Shown: positions 7,520 through 15,943, counted from the stretch's first letter. The stretch: DNA of 37,069 bases from Clostridia bacterium (GCA_017407705.1 JAFQWA010000028.1:1-37069); one strand, 5' to 3'. Notes: generated from the sequence alone by a model not told the origin. Translations and numbers: made by a program.

Positions 7520-8560
7520 TTGAATAAATTATCCTTACTTATTGAAAATCTTAAAACGCAGTGTGCGTTTATAATTGAAAATCCCATAAACCTAAAATAT
7601 TTTACCGGTAGCAATATTGATACCGGTATTTTGGTTATAAAGCAAAATGAAGTGCTGTTTTTTACCGACTCAAGATACATTGAGTCGGCAAAAAAGCAGA
7701 TTTTGGAGCCTATAAAGGTGGTTTTGCTAAACAATAAAAAGGCACAGCTGAGGCAGTGCCTTTTTGACGTTGAAAACATATATATCGAAACTCATTATCA
7801 GACTGTTTTTGGTGCAAAGCTTTATAATTATAAAGACGATGCTTTGCTGGATAACCTGATAAACGGTTTACGTGCAGTGAAATCGCCCTATGAGATAGAC
7901 TGCATTAAATCTGCTCAAAAGCTTACCGACGCTGCCTTTTCCCACATATTAAATCACATTAAAGAGGGAGTAAGTGAGCGGCAGATTGCCTTAGAGTTGG
8001 AGTTTTTTATGCGTAAAAACGGGGCAGAGGGTGTGTCCTTTGACATAATTGCCGTATCCGGCAAAAACTCATCTTTACCCCACGGTATTCCCACCGACAA
8101 GCCTATATCAAAGGGTGATTTCTTAACCATTGATATGGGTTGCAAGGTAAACGGCTACTGCTCGGATATGACCCGTACCGTGGCTGTGGGCTACGTTACC
8201 GATGAAATGAGGCGTGTTTACGATATTGTAAGCAAGGCTCAGCAAACGGCACTCGATAGCATAAAAGCAGGAGCGGTGTGCAAAAATGTGGACGCCGCCG
8301 CAAGAGATATAATCACAGCTAGGGGCTACGGTGATTGTTTTGGTCACAGCACAGGCCACGGCGTGGGACTGTATATTCACGAAGAACCCAGACTAAGTTC
8401 ACTCAGCGATACTGTGCTTAAAGAGGGTATGGTGGTTACTGTGGAGCCGGGAATTTATATTGAAGATAAATTTGGCGTGAGAATTGAAGATATGGTGGTA
8501 GTCACCGAAAACGGATGCGAAAATTTAACAGGCAGTGATAAAAGCCTGATAATTTTGTAA
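7520..8560 (+). CDS. Xaa-Pro aminopeptidase-like M24 metallopeptidase
   Basis: Probable cytoplasmic dipeptidase/aminopeptidase acting on bonds before proline. The 346 residues comprise an N-terminal creatinase-like domain (about 1-125) and a C-terminal pita-bread catalytic domain. Metal ligands are visible as MGCKVNGYCSDMTRT (two Asp), GHSTGHGVGLYIHEEP (His), VTVEPGIYI (Glu) and VRIEDMVVV (Glu). The start is a TTG immediately after the upstream TAA, with AAAGG about 10 bases upstream, indicating translational coupling to the transporter gene. No ATG fits as well without removing the first domain. Confidence 0.92.
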   Translation: MNKLSLLIENLKTQCAFIIENPINLKYFTGSNIDTGILVIKQNEVLFFTDSRYIESAKKQILEPIKVVLLNNKKAQLRQCLFDVENIYIETHYQTVFGAKLYNYKDDALLDNLINGLRAVKSPYEIDCIKSAQKLTDAAFSHILNHIKEGVSERQIALELEFFMRKNGAEGVSFDIIAVSGKNSSLPHGIPTDKPISKGDFLTIDMGCKVNGYCSDMTRTVAVGYVTDEMRRVYDIVSKAQQTALDSIKAGAVCKNVDAAARDIITARGYGDCFGHSTGHGVGLYIHEEPRLSSLSDTVLKEGMVVTVEPGIYIEDKFGVRIEDMVVVTENGCENLTGSDKSLIIL

Positions 8561-8571
8561 GAGGTGGTTTT

Positions 8572-9900
8572 ATGTTCATTACCGAAGCTGTAAAACAAAC
8601 TCCCGTATTACTGAATGTGGATCTGTGCGTTGTGGGCGGCAGTTGCACCGGCGTGTTTGCGGCTATTCGTGCCGCAAGGCAGGGACTTACCGTTGCATTG
8701 GTAGAAAGCTCCAACTGTTTTGGCGGTGTTGCCGCTAATGGGTTGGTGGGCGTGTGGCATAGCTTACACGATACCGACGTTAATCAGCAGATTATCGGCG
8801 GACTTACCAAAGAGGTGCTTGATACTCTTAACGATAGAGGAGTGCTTTATAGAGGTGATGAGCGGTGTGCCGCTTATAAGTTTAACAGTGAACAGTTAAA
8901 GGTCCTGTTGGACGAAATGGTAGCAGAGCACAAAAATATTACCCCCATGCTCCACACTATGTATTGTGGACTGCAAACTGAGAATGAAAAAATCACTGCT
9001 GTGTTCATACAGAATAAAGACGGCAGATCCGCAATAAAAGCAAAGTTTTTTATCGACGCTACCGGTGACGGTGATCTGTGCCGTGATTTAGGGTTAGAGC
9101 GTTTTACACTGCCCCATATGCAGCCGCCCACCCCTTGTTTTAAGGTTCAGGGCGACTTTAGAAACGTTAACGTTACTGAAATACTGCAAAAGCATCACTC
9201 TGAGGTGGGCTTGCCTGAGGACTGGGGTTGGAGCTTTGATTTTCCCCAGACAACCGACATTTCCACCCGTGCTGATACCCACGTTTTTGACGTAAACTGC
9301 GCTATAGCAAGTCAGCTTACCTATTCGGAAATAGAGGGCAGACGTCAGATCAATGCGGTTTTAGAGTTGCTTAATAAGTATGGCAACGGCAAGTACGTTT
9401 TGATAGATACCTGCTCTTATATCGGTATAAGAGATACATACCACTATAAAACCGACTATCAGCTTACTCAGGAGGATCTGCTTTACGGCACAAGATTTCC
9501 TGATGCAGTGGCAAACAGCACTTATAGAGTTGACGTGCACGACGATAACCACGGTATAAAGTTCAAGTATCTTGACGGCACCACCGAGGAGTGGACTGAC
9601 CGTGTTACTGTAAAGTTCGGCAGATGGCGTGAGCCGGTTGAAAACGATCCTAAGTTTTATCAGATACCTTTTAAGGTGATGGTACAGCAGAAATACCATA
9701 ACTTTATTATGGCAGGTAGAATGATAAATGCCGACGAAACTGCTTTCGGTGCAGTGAGAGTTATGGTAAATCTCAACCAGCTGGGTGAGGCGGCAGGCGT
9801 TGCCGCGGCAATTTGCGTGGATGAGAATATAGCAGTGCATCAGGTGGATGCAGCAAAGCTACGTCAAACTCTTAAAAACGGCGGCTCTATAATGTTATAA
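8572..9900 (+). CDS. FAD-dependent oxidoreductase
   Basis: Flavoprotein of the FAD_oxidored type. The dinucleotide-binding Rossmann motif is at residues 18-45: CVVGGSCTGVFAAIRAARQG, then an acidic residue in VALVESS and the conserved CFGGVAANGLVG. A second family signature is FIDATGDGDLC. The C-terminal half ends in an FAD-contacting segment (MAGRMINADETAFGAVRVM). It has 442 residues and no signal peptide. It follows the M24 gene by 11 bp and closes the cluster before a terminator. Members act on varied substrates, and nothing nearby fixes this one's. Confidence 0.88.
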   Translation: MFITEAVKQTPVLLNVDLCVVGGSCTGVFAAIRAARQGLTVALVESSNCFGGVAANGLVGVWHSLHDTDVNQQIIGGLTKEVLDTLNDRGVLYRGDERCAAYKFNSEQLKVLLDEMVAEHKNITPMLHTMYCGLQTENEKITAVFIQNKDGRSAIKAKFFIDATGDGDLCRDLGLERFTLPHMQPPTPCFKVQGDFRNVNVTEILQKHHSEVGLPEDWGWSFDFPQTTDISTRADTHVFDVNCAIASQLTYSEIEGRRQINAVLELLNKYGNGKYVLIDTCSYIGIRDTYHYKTDYQLTQEDLLYGTRFPDAVANSTYRVDVHDDNHGIKFKYLDGTTEEWTDRVTVKFGRWREPVENDPKFYQIPFKVMVQQKYHNFIMAGRMINADETAFGAVRVMVNLNQLGEAAGVAAAICVDENIAVHQVDAAKLRQTLKNGGSIML

Positions 9901-9903
9901 TAA

Positions 9904-9934
9904 AAACCCCGACTGCACCGCAGTCGGGGTTTAT
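9904..9934 (+). terminator. Intrinsic terminator after the FAD oxidoreductase gene
   Basis: The perfect stem ACCCCGACTG/CAGTCGGGGT encloses a CACCG loop, followed by TTATAAAATTTAT. Confidence 0.8.
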
Positions 9935-9979
9935 AAAATTTATATCACAATGGATATTGAGTTTTTAATGCACAGACTT

Positions 9980-10124
9980 AATGGGGATTCTTAAGGGCGA
10001 GCCCTTAAGCCATTCGGGAAAGGGATTGCAAAGGGAAAACCCAGTTTGGAAGGGTTTTCCCTTGCTGCGTCTTTCCCCCTTTTCTTCGCATAAAGAAAAG
10101 GGGTGCCAAAGCGGCATGAGCGAA
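9980..10124 (+). repeat. Four-hairpin dispersed repeat, copy R3
   Basis: Complete 145-bp copy, same orientation as R2. H1 is CTTAAGGGC/GCCCTTAAG, H2 and H3 are as in R2, and H4 is TGCC/GGCA around AAAGC. It sits 46 bp past the FAD oxidoreductase terminator, in the gap between two convergent genes. From 10125 to 10181 nothing else is visible. Confidence 0.93.
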
Positions 10125-10181
10125 GGGAATTTTAAAAAACCTTCCTATATTTGAAAAATGCTTTTATTGGATATAATGCTC

Positions 10182-11063
10182 TTATACTCCCTCATAATCC
10201 CACTTAGGTATATACTCAGTCACGGCAGAGGACTTGTCCTGACAAAATCCCTCAAATCCCAATTTTGAAGCAGTATCTACCACCTTGTTATACTCTAAGG
10301 TAGTGACTTTACGGTTTATCTCGGGGTATAAACCTGCATCGCCGCAAGGGGTGTACTGACTCATCAGACTCAGCAAAAACTTATCATTACCAAATTTTTC
10401 GTATAGCTGATTTAATATCTGAATTGAGTCCTTATACATCGAGGGCATAACAAGATGCCGCACAATAACGCCCTTTACCATATTGCCTTTTTCATCAAAT
10501 TTGGGTTTGCCCACCTGATGTATCATAGCTTCTAAAGCGGCTATTGCTTTATCAAAATAGTCGGTGCATTTTAAGTACTTACCCGAATACTCCGCCTTAA
10601 AAAACTTCACATCGGGCATATAAACATCCACATAACCGCAAAGCTTTGATATAGTATCCACACTCTCATACCCACCGCAGTTATACACCACGGGAATGGT
10701 GGGCTTTGCTATATTTAAAGCATCAATTATCATGGGCACGTAAGGAGTGGGGGTAATCAGATTTATGTTGTGGGCACCTGAGCACTGCAACTCTGTGAAG
10801 ATTCGGGCAAGTCTTTCAACTGATACTACCTTGCCGGTGTTAAGGCGGCTGACTTCGTAATTTTGACAAAAACAGCATCTAAGCTGACAGCCTGAGAAAA
10901 ACACAGTGCCCGACCCGTTTTCACCGCTGATACAAGGCTCTTCCCACTTGTGAAGATACGCTTTAGCCAGTTTCACCTGATTATTTGCACCGCAAAACCC
11001 CGTAGCTTCACTACGGTTAACCTTGCATTTTCTCGGACAAAGAGTGCAGTTTGTAACAGACAT
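10182..11063 (-). CDS. Radical SAM protein, PflX/COG1313-like
   Basis: Iron-sulfur enzyme that cleaves S-adenosylmethionine to start radical chemistry; related to pyruvate formate-lyase activating enzymes. The cluster-binding motif CxxxCxxC is Cys59, Cys63, Cys66 in SGCQLRCCFCQNYEVS. Four N-terminal cysteines (6, 9, 13, 24) may bind a second metal site. ITPTPYVP and VVYNCGGYES follow in the barrel. A GTG nine bases upstream would add MIK, but GGTGA lies at the right distance only for the ATG at 11063, which also begins MSVTNC. The gene stands alone. No glycyl radical enzyme is in the window, so its partner is unknown. Confidence 0.88.
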   Translation of the reverse strand: MSVTNCTLCPRKCKVNRSEATGFCGANNQVKLAKAYLHKWEEPCISGENGSGTVFFSGCQLRCCFCQNYEVSRLNTGKVVSVERLARIFTELQCSGAHNINLITPTPYVPMIIDALNIAKPTIPVVYNCGGYESVDTISKLCGYVDVYMPDVKFFKAEYSGKYLKCTDYFDKAIAALEAMIHQVGKPKFDEKGNMVKGVIVRHLVMPSMYKDSIQILNQLYEKFGNDKFLLSLMSQYTPCGDAGLYPEINRKVTTLEYNKVVDTASKLGFEGFCQDKSSAVTEYIPKWDYEGV

Positions 11064-11126
11064 TTTTATCACCGTAATAATTGTAACACAAAAAATAAAA
11101 TTTTGTTAGGAATTTTCATAAATATA

Positions 11127-11135
11127 TGTTATAAT
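11127..11135 (+). promoter_or_regulatory. Extended -10 promoter of the DUF5050 gene
   Basis: TG-T-TATAAT, 50 bases before the start codon. No good -35 box is seen at 16-18 bases. Confidence 0.5.
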
Positions 11136-11184
11136 CATATTTAATAGTTGATCAATCCACTCTAATTAAAAAGGAGTAACAAAA

Positions 11185-12132
11185 ATGGAGTCTAAAAACG
11201 GTAAGATAATTGCTGCAGTGTTTGCAGTGTTTGTGGCTGTTTGCATTATATTTACTTCCGTTGTTATCTACAATACCCCTGTTGAAATAACTGCAGTTAC
11301 TGCAGGAAATTATTCAGCTAACCTTATGAACGGCGGTAACGTTTTGGGTAGCGGTGCGTATTTGTTTTACACAGTTCCCGATGAAGAGGGAGTTTACCGT
11401 ATAGTGGGTAAAGACGGAACCGATAAAGTCAAAGTAGCCGACAGCGGTGACGGATATTTGCAGGTGGTAGGCAACACTGTTTATTACTGCGATGATAACA
11501 AGCTGATGGCTATGGACTGGGGCGGCGAAAACAAAAAGACCGTTTTGGAATATGCCGTAAAGCCTTTAGTGGTGGGCGGATCCATATATTATCAGGATCA
11601 AGACGGTGAGCTTTGCAGATATTCCTTCCAAAAAGAGCAGTCCACAAAGCTTAACGTAAAGCCCTCAGGTCAGTTTGCATTTTTATCAGGCAGAATATAC
11701 TATATCGGTGAGGGCGGCAAGGTGTTCAGTTGCGATGCCGACGGTGAAAATCAAAAGATTTTTGTTGATATGAAGGCCCAGAAGTTTGCTTTAGACGGTA
11801 AGTTTTTGTTCTTTATTAACGACGGTTGGCTTTACTGCACTATGGGTGGTACAGCAGACAATTGCCTGAAAATAACCAAAGCTACCGACTTTTCTATTTA
11901 CGGCGGCAATGTAATGTATAATTATAACGGAAAGCTGTATTACGGAATACTCAGCGCTTTGGCTGACGTTACAAACGATAACGGCAATGAGGACTATAAG
12001 CCTGATGAGTTAGAGCAGTATGAGGCAGTAACCTTCGGAGCTGCTGAAAACATCTTTTACTACTTTGACGCTGAGGGTGCTTTGCACAGATTTGACGTTG
12101 AAACCGGTGAAAAACTGAAGTTTAAGAAATAG
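11185..12132 (+). CDS. Membrane-anchored DUF5050-like beta-propeller protein
   Basis: The 315-residue protein has one N-terminal membrane segment (about residues 8-30) and a long extracellular part. That part is built of short repeated blades with aromatic GxxYY patterns (GNTVYYCDDNKLMAMDWGG, GGSIYYQDQDGELCRYSF, SGRIYYIGEGGKVFSCDADG, DGKFLFFINDGWLYCTMGG). This is the pattern of DUF5050, a propeller related to low-density-lipoprotein-receptor YWTD domains, likely used for binding. An AAGGAG site precedes the ATG. The cohesin-like gene starts 9 bp downstream, so the two are probably co-made surface proteins. No enzyme motif is visible. Confidence 0.8.
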   Translation: MESKNGKIIAAVFAVFVAVCIIFTSVVIYNTPVEITAVTAGNYSANLMNGGNVLGSGAYLFYTVPDEEGVYRIVGKDGTDKVKVADSGDGYLQVVGNTVYYCDDNKLMAMDWGGENKKTVLEYAVKPLVVGGSIYYQDQDGELCRYSFQKEQSTKLNVKPSGQFAFLSGRIYYIGEGGKVFSCDADGENQKIFVDMKAQKFALDGKFLFFINDGWLYCTMGGTADNCLKITKATDFSIYGGNVMYNYNGKLYYGILSALADVTNDNGNEDYKPDELEQYEAVTFGAAENIFYYFDAEGALHRFDVETGEKLKFKK

Positions 12133-12141
12133 GGGAAAATT

Positions 12142-12969
12142 ATGAAAAAGTTTGTTTGCGTGATATTATCAGTTGTGATGCTTTGTGCTTGTTGCCTTGT
12201 GGCATCTGCAGAGGCAGAAAAAGCAGTGTTTAATATTATAAGTGAAACCACCAACCTTAAACCGAATGATGAGTTTACCGTTAAAATTCAGGTGGATAAT
12301 CAGTCTGAAAACGGCGTACAAGCATTTGAGTTTAGTATGGTGTTTGATATGGACTGCTTTGAGTTCATTTCCGCCACCGAACTGGGCGAATTTGCAGAAA
12401 GAGATTTCACTGTTTTAAAGCCTAAGGAGAACGAGGGACTTATCACATCTGTTTATCTGGATATGCCTATTACTAAGGGCAAAGTAGAGGTTTGTGAGCT
12501 GAAATTCAAGGTTTTGGATAAGGCACCTGCAGGTGGCACAAGAATGTATATGTCAAAAGGCTCTTTTGCTGCGGTTGCCGATGACAATGTTGTGGATATA
12601 ACAGGTGAGAAGTTTGGTGACCTTAATTTCAATATAGAGAGTGATTACACTCGTGCTACTGAGAAACCCGTTGTGCAGGGCGGTACCAGTGTTGAGTATG
12701 TGCCCGTTACCCAGAAAAAGACCGACGCTAAGGGCGAAGTAGTTACCAACACTGCAGGACATCCCGTTACAGAAAACGTGACCAACGAAAAGGGCGAGCA
12801 GCTTACATCTGCTATTTACAGAACTGAGGTTGTAGCACCCAACGCAACTCAGGGCAATTCAGGAAATCAGCAATCAACAAGGATTCCCGGTATTGTATGG
12901 GTACTGGTGGCTGTTGTGGTGGCTGCAGTTGTGCTCTATATTATATTTATAACCAACAAAAAGAAATAA
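12142..12969 (+). CDS. Membrane-anchored cohesin-like domain protein
   Basis: The 275-residue protein has a signal peptide (residues 1-24, ending VASAEA), then a jelly-roll domain (about 26-160) resembling cohesins: early EFTVKIQVDN strand, VQAFEFSMVFD, CFEFISA, then KVEVCELKFKVLDKAPAG. A Thr/Lys/Glu-rich linker with two degenerate copies of a KGE-containing block follows (about 185-235). It ends in a hydrophobic helix (about 248-270) and KKK tail that would hold it in the membrane. Cohesins bind dockerins in cellulosomes, and a dockerin protein lies at 32856-34892. No clear sortase motif precedes the helix. The cohesin assignment is by pattern and moderately sure. Confidence 0.72.
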   Translation: MKKFVCVILSVVMLCACCLVASAEAEKAVFNIISETTNLKPNDEFTVKIQVDNQSENGVQAFEFSMVFDMDCFEFISATELGEFAERDFTVLKPKENEGLITSVYLDMPITKGKVEVCELKFKVLDKAPAGGTRMYMSKGSFAAVADDNVVDITGEKFGDLNFNIESDYTRATEKPVVQGGTSVEYVPVTQKKTDAKGEVVTNTAGHPVTENVTNEKGEQLTSAIYRTEVVAPNATQGNSGNQQSTRIPGIVWVLVAVVVAAVVLYIIFITNKKK

Positions 12970-12976
12970 GATATTA

Positions 12977-13007
12977 AAAGCCGCAGTGTTTTCAGCTGCG
13001 GCTTTTT
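12977..13007 (+). terminator. Intrinsic terminator after the cohesin-like gene
   Basis: The perfect stem AAAGCCGCAG/CTGCGGCTTT is followed by a short T run that ends 11 bases before the HAD gene's ATG. The ribosome site of that gene (AGGAGA) directly follows the hairpin. Confidence 0.75.
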
Positions 13008-13018
13008 AGGAGAAATAT

Positions 13019-13675
13019 ATGTTTAAAAATAAACAGTACATATTCTTTGATTTAGACGGAACTTTAATCGACTCAGAGCCGGGAATTACCCACTGTGCCG
13101 CTTACGCACTTGAGAAAATGGGTGTGGCTGCACAAACTAAGGAGCAACTGCGTAGGTTTATCGGACCGCCGTTAACAGAGTCGTTTATGCGATTTTGCGG
13201 TATGACTAAAGAGGATGCCGTTAAAGCAACAGCCTTTTACCGTGAGTTGTATCGTGATAACGGCGTGTATATGTTTGAGGTTTATAATGGCGTGGAGCAG
13301 ATGCTTCAAATGTTAAAGGAAAGCGGTAAAACGCTGATTTTAGCCACGTCCAAGCCCGAACGGTTTGCAAAAAAGGTTATGGAAAGGTCGGGGCTTAAAA
13401 AATATTTTACCCATATTTGCGGCAGTCTGACCGACGATACCAGAACCACCAAAACCGAGGTGCTGCAATTTGCTATGGAGTCGGCAAACTTACAGGATGT
13501 ACACACTGCTGTTATGGTGGGTGATAGAGAGTATGACGTTTTCGGTGCTGATGACGTGGGTATGCAGTGTATGGGCGTGTTGTACGGATTTGGCAGTGAG
13601 GATGAACTGAATACCGCAGGAGCAGTGGCTTTAGCCAAAACTCCGTTAGACGTGGCAAGAATATTGTTAAAATAA
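13019..13675 (+). CDS. HAD-family phosphatase (phosphoglycolate phosphatase-like)
   Basis: Probable small-metabolite phosphatase. The 218-residue protein has HAD motif I FFDLDGTLID (nucleophile Asp11, acid/base Asp13), a helical cap (about 20-85), motif II LATSKPERFAKK (Thr/Ser and downstream Lys), and motif IV VGDREYDVFGADDVG. The C1-cap layout and sequence resemble Gph and 5'-nucleotidase-like YjjG/PpaX proteins; the substrate is open. AGGAGA precedes the ATG. It lies just after a terminator hairpin, so its expression probably depends on read-through from the surface-protein genes or on a promoter not seen. Confidence 0.9.
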   Translation: MFKNKQYIFFDLDGTLIDSEPGITHCAAYALEKMGVAAQTKEQLRRFIGPPLTESFMRFCGMTKEDAVKATAFYRELYRDNGVYMFEVYNGVEQMLQMLKESGKTLILATSKPERFAKKVMERSGLKKYFTHICGSLTDDTRTTKTEVLQFAMESANLQDVHTAVMVGDREYDVFGADDVGMQCMGVLYGFGSEDELNTAGAVALAKTPLDVARILLK

Positions 13676-13705
13676 AAAGCACCGATTTTTAATCGGTGCT
13701 TTTTA
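13674..13705. terminator. Bidirectional terminator between convergent genes
   Basis: AAAAAGCACCGAT pairs with ATCGGTGCTTTTT, giving A and T runs on both sides. It serves the HAD gene (plus) and the symporter gene (minus). Confidence 0.85.
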
Positions 13706-15214
13706 TTATTCAGCTTCTACAACGCCTTCGTAGAAGGTTTTGTTGTAATCCTTATCCTTAGCGGTTATCAGGGTAACTACCACGCACAGTAGCATAGATA
13801 CTACCATAGCCACAACTGCAAACTGAGGACCCATAGCCGCCAACGATACAGTAATATCGGTGGGGCAGACAAGGTTTATCAGCATAGAGCCTGCGGGGAT
13901 AAACGCAATAACAAAGCCTGAAATTATAGATGTCCAAGCTGCAGACTTGGTGATCTTTTTCCAATAAAGAGCCAACATATAAGGGGCTAAGAAGGAGCCT
14001 GAAATAATACCCCAGGAGTAAGACATCATATCCAAAATGGGGGTGTCGCTGTTGGCGATAAAGTAAGATGCAACAACAAAAAGTATGCACAAAACCTTAG
14101 TTAAAGTAGCCATAGACTTATCACTCAGCGGTTTTTTCAACTTGGGATTGATAAGATCTAAAGACAAAGTTGATGAAGCGGAAAGGGTTATAGAGGTCAA
14201 TGTAGATACCGATGCGGAGATCAAAAGCACCAAAACTATACCCAGTAAGATTGCAGGCAGGTTTGCTTGCTTTAACATATTAGGAACGATAAAGTCCTTA
14301 CCGCCTTGGGGTATCTCATTGAAGAACAAATGGGACATAGAGCCGATGAGATATCCGCCACCTGCCACTAACAATGCGAAAAATGTGGAGATGTACGTGC
14401 CACGCTTTACTTCCTTGTCATCTCTGATACCGTAATATTTGTGGATCATCTGAGGCAGTCCCCAGGTGCCGAAGCTGGTCATCAGAACAGTGGATAAAAG
14501 GGCGATAGTGTTTTTAGAGGATAAGGGCACCATTTGATTTTGCTTCATAAAGTTCCACATACCCGAAAGTCCGCCACCGTTTTGCACAGCAGGAGATTTG
14601 AATACAAAGAATATCAAAAACGCAATGCCGAACATCATAACAATACCCTGAACAAAGTCTGCTTTAAGGGCTGCCAGATAACCGCCAAGAGTGAGAATAA
14701 CAGCGGCGGCAATGGCAATGATTATCATACACAGAGTATCGTCGATGCCGAGAAGCACAGAGCATACCGATGTAAGACCCTTATACACCGATGCAGAATA
14801 GGGAAGCAGAAATATGTAAATAACAGCGGCAGAGAAAAACTTCATTGAAGGACTCTGGTATCTTGCCTGGAAAAAGTCGGGCATGGTTTTAAGCTTTAAT
14901 CGGCTGGAAACGTCACGAGTGCGCTTTGCAAGGACTTTCCAAGCCAGCCAAGAGCCGAACACTGCGTTACCGATACCGCAAGCCACCGCCCAAAGTCCGA
15001 AAGACCAACCGGTGTTACCTGCATAGCCAATAAACATAACAGCAGAGAAGTAGGCTGTACCGTAGCTGAGAGCGGATATCCAGGCACCGGCATTTCTACC
15101 TCCAACTGTGAATGATGAAATTGTAGATGAACTCTTGCTGTTCAAAATACCTGTAATCAGCATAAACACGGCGTAAACAGCAATAGTTGTCCAAATAATT
15201 GCTTGTGTTGACAT
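13706..15214 (-). CDS. Sodium:solute symporter family transporter
   Basis: Sodium-coupled importer of the SSS family (PutP, PanF, SGLT relatives). The 502-residue protein has about 13 hydrophobic segments. Family features are the N-terminal SSFTVGGRNAGAWISALSYG, then SAVMFIGYAG, and LKTMPDFFQARYQSPSMKF after membrane segment 2. Serine-rich helix SASVSTLTSITLSASSTLS corresponds to the region holding the sodium site. AGGT lies before the ATG. It is monocistronic with its own promoter. The substrate (proline, pantothenate, a sugar or another solute) cannot be read from the sequence. Confidence 0.9.
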   Translation of the reverse strand: MSTQAIIWTTIAVYAVFMLITGILNSKSSSTISSFTVGGRNAGAWISALSYGTAYFSAVMFIGYAGNTGWSFGLWAVACGIGNAVFGSWLAWKVLAKRTRDVSSRLKLKTMPDFFQARYQSPSMKFFSAAVIYIFLLPYSASVYKGLTSVCSVLLGIDDTLCMIIIAIAAAVILTLGGYLAALKADFVQGIVMMFGIAFLIFFVFKSPAVQNGGGLSGMWNFMKQNQMVPLSSKNTIALLSTVLMTSFGTWGLPQMIHKYYGIRDDKEVKRGTYISTFFALLVAGGGYLIGSMSHLFFNEIPQGGKDFIVPNMLKQANLPAILLGIVLVLLISASVSTLTSITLSASSTLSLDLINPKLKKPLSDKSMATLTKVLCILFVVASYFIANSDTPILDMMSYSWGIISGSFLAPYMLALYWKKITKSAAWTSIISGFVIAFIPAGSMLINLVCPTDITVSLAAMGPQFAVVAMVVSMLLCVVVTLITAKDKDYNKTFYEGVVEAE

Positions 15215-15233
15215 ACATTAACCTCACTTTAAT

Positions 15234-15258
15234 GCTTTAAAGTTATGCGGCTTTAAAG
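15234..15258. promoter_or_regulatory. Paired GCTTTAAAG boxes in the symporter leader
   Basis: Two exact copies of GCTTTAAAG, each with the palindromic core CTTTAAAG, start 16 bases apart. They lie between the symporter promoter and its start codon. They could bind a repressor or simply reflect AT-rich sequence; function is unproven. Confidence 0.3.
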
Positions 15259-15270
15259 CGATATATCAAG

Positions 15271-15299
15271 ATTAAACCATATTATGAACGTAATGTCAA
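15271..15299 (-). promoter_or_regulatory. Promoter of the symporter gene
   Basis: On the minus strand a consensus TTGACA, a 17-base spacer and TTTAAT, 57 bases before the start codon. Confidence 0.65.
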
Positions 15300-15335
15300 G
15301 AAATATTTTATTTTTTGTAAAATTTTATTATAAAC

Positions 15336-15364
15336 TTGATATTAAGCCCGAGATATTGTAAAAT
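15336..15364 (+). promoter_or_regulatory. Promoter of the Nudix-galU cluster
   Basis: TTGATA (15336-15341), a 17-base spacer and TAAAAT (15359-15364), 67 bases before the chosen start. Confidence 0.65.
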
Positions 15365-15431
15365 AGATTTATAGTATGTGATTGTGTGGAATAAAATACA
15401 CAAAAGCAAATAATTTATGAGGTTAAGTACA

Positions 15432-15926
15432 GTGGAATTATGGGACGTTCTTGACCGGAAGGGAAATCGCACAGGCAAAACTGTTGTACGTGGCAGCAGG
15501 GTGCTGAAAAAAGGCGAGTACCATCTGGTGGTGCATATATGGGTGGTTGACGATAAGGGCAGGTTCCTTATTCAGCGCCGCTCTGACGAGAAATACTTAA
15601 TGCCCGGTGAGTGGGCAGCCACCGGCGGTGCGGTGATGTCCGGTGAAAGCTCACGTCATGCAGCTGCAAGAGAGCTGTTTGAGGAACTGGGAATTTGGGT
15701 GGACTATAAGAATTTGGTGCTTGTAGATCGACATATCCGCAGATTTTCCATTAACGATATCTGGGCTGTTAAAATGAACGTTGATGAAAGCAGTCTTAAA
15801 CTGCAAAAGGAAGAGGTAGCGGAGGCTAAATGGGTTGACCGCAATACTCTTAAGCAAATGATAAGTGATGGTGAGTTCCATAATTACGGCGCCGATTATT
15901 TCGATACTGTTTTTTCCATTGTATAA
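15432..15926 (+). CDS. Nudix hydrolase, isopentenyl-diphosphate isomerase-like subgroup
   Basis: Hydrolyses a nucleoside diphosphate-linked substrate, or acts like the related IPP isomerase. The full Nudix box is at residues 66-88: G, five residues, E, seven residues, then RELFEELGI. The N terminus MELWDVLDRKGNRTGKT is typical of the YfcD/IPP-isomerase-like branch. An ATG lies 15 bases upstream but has no ribosome site. GAGGT is 8 bases before the GTG at 15432, and translation from there gives the family-like N terminus, so GTG is chosen (164 residues). It heads a cluster with two zinc-ribbon proteins and galU. The exact substrate is unknown. Confidence 0.9.
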   Translation: MELWDVLDRKGNRTGKTVVRGSRVLKKGEYHLVVHIWVVDDKGRFLIQRRSDEKYLMPGEWAATGGAVMSGESSRHAAARELFEELGIWVDYKNLVLVDRHIRRFSINDIWAVKMNVDESSLKLQKEEVAEAKWVDRNTLKQMISDGEFHNYGADYFDTVFSIV

Positions 15927-15943
15927 AAAGGTAGGTTTTAAGT

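Noticed and set aside
5345-10124. The 145-bp repeats as ordinary terminators
   Set aside because: Each lies past a proper terminator, has no T run after most stems, and is far longer and more conserved than a terminator needs to be.
13758-15105. Other-frame open frames on both strands inside the symporter gene
   Set aside because: They overlap a well-supported 502-residue transporter and show no domain or ribosome site.
15417-15431. ATG start of the Nudix gene
   Set aside because: No ribosome site precedes it; the GTG at 15432 has one at ideal spacing and yields the family-typical MELWDV start.
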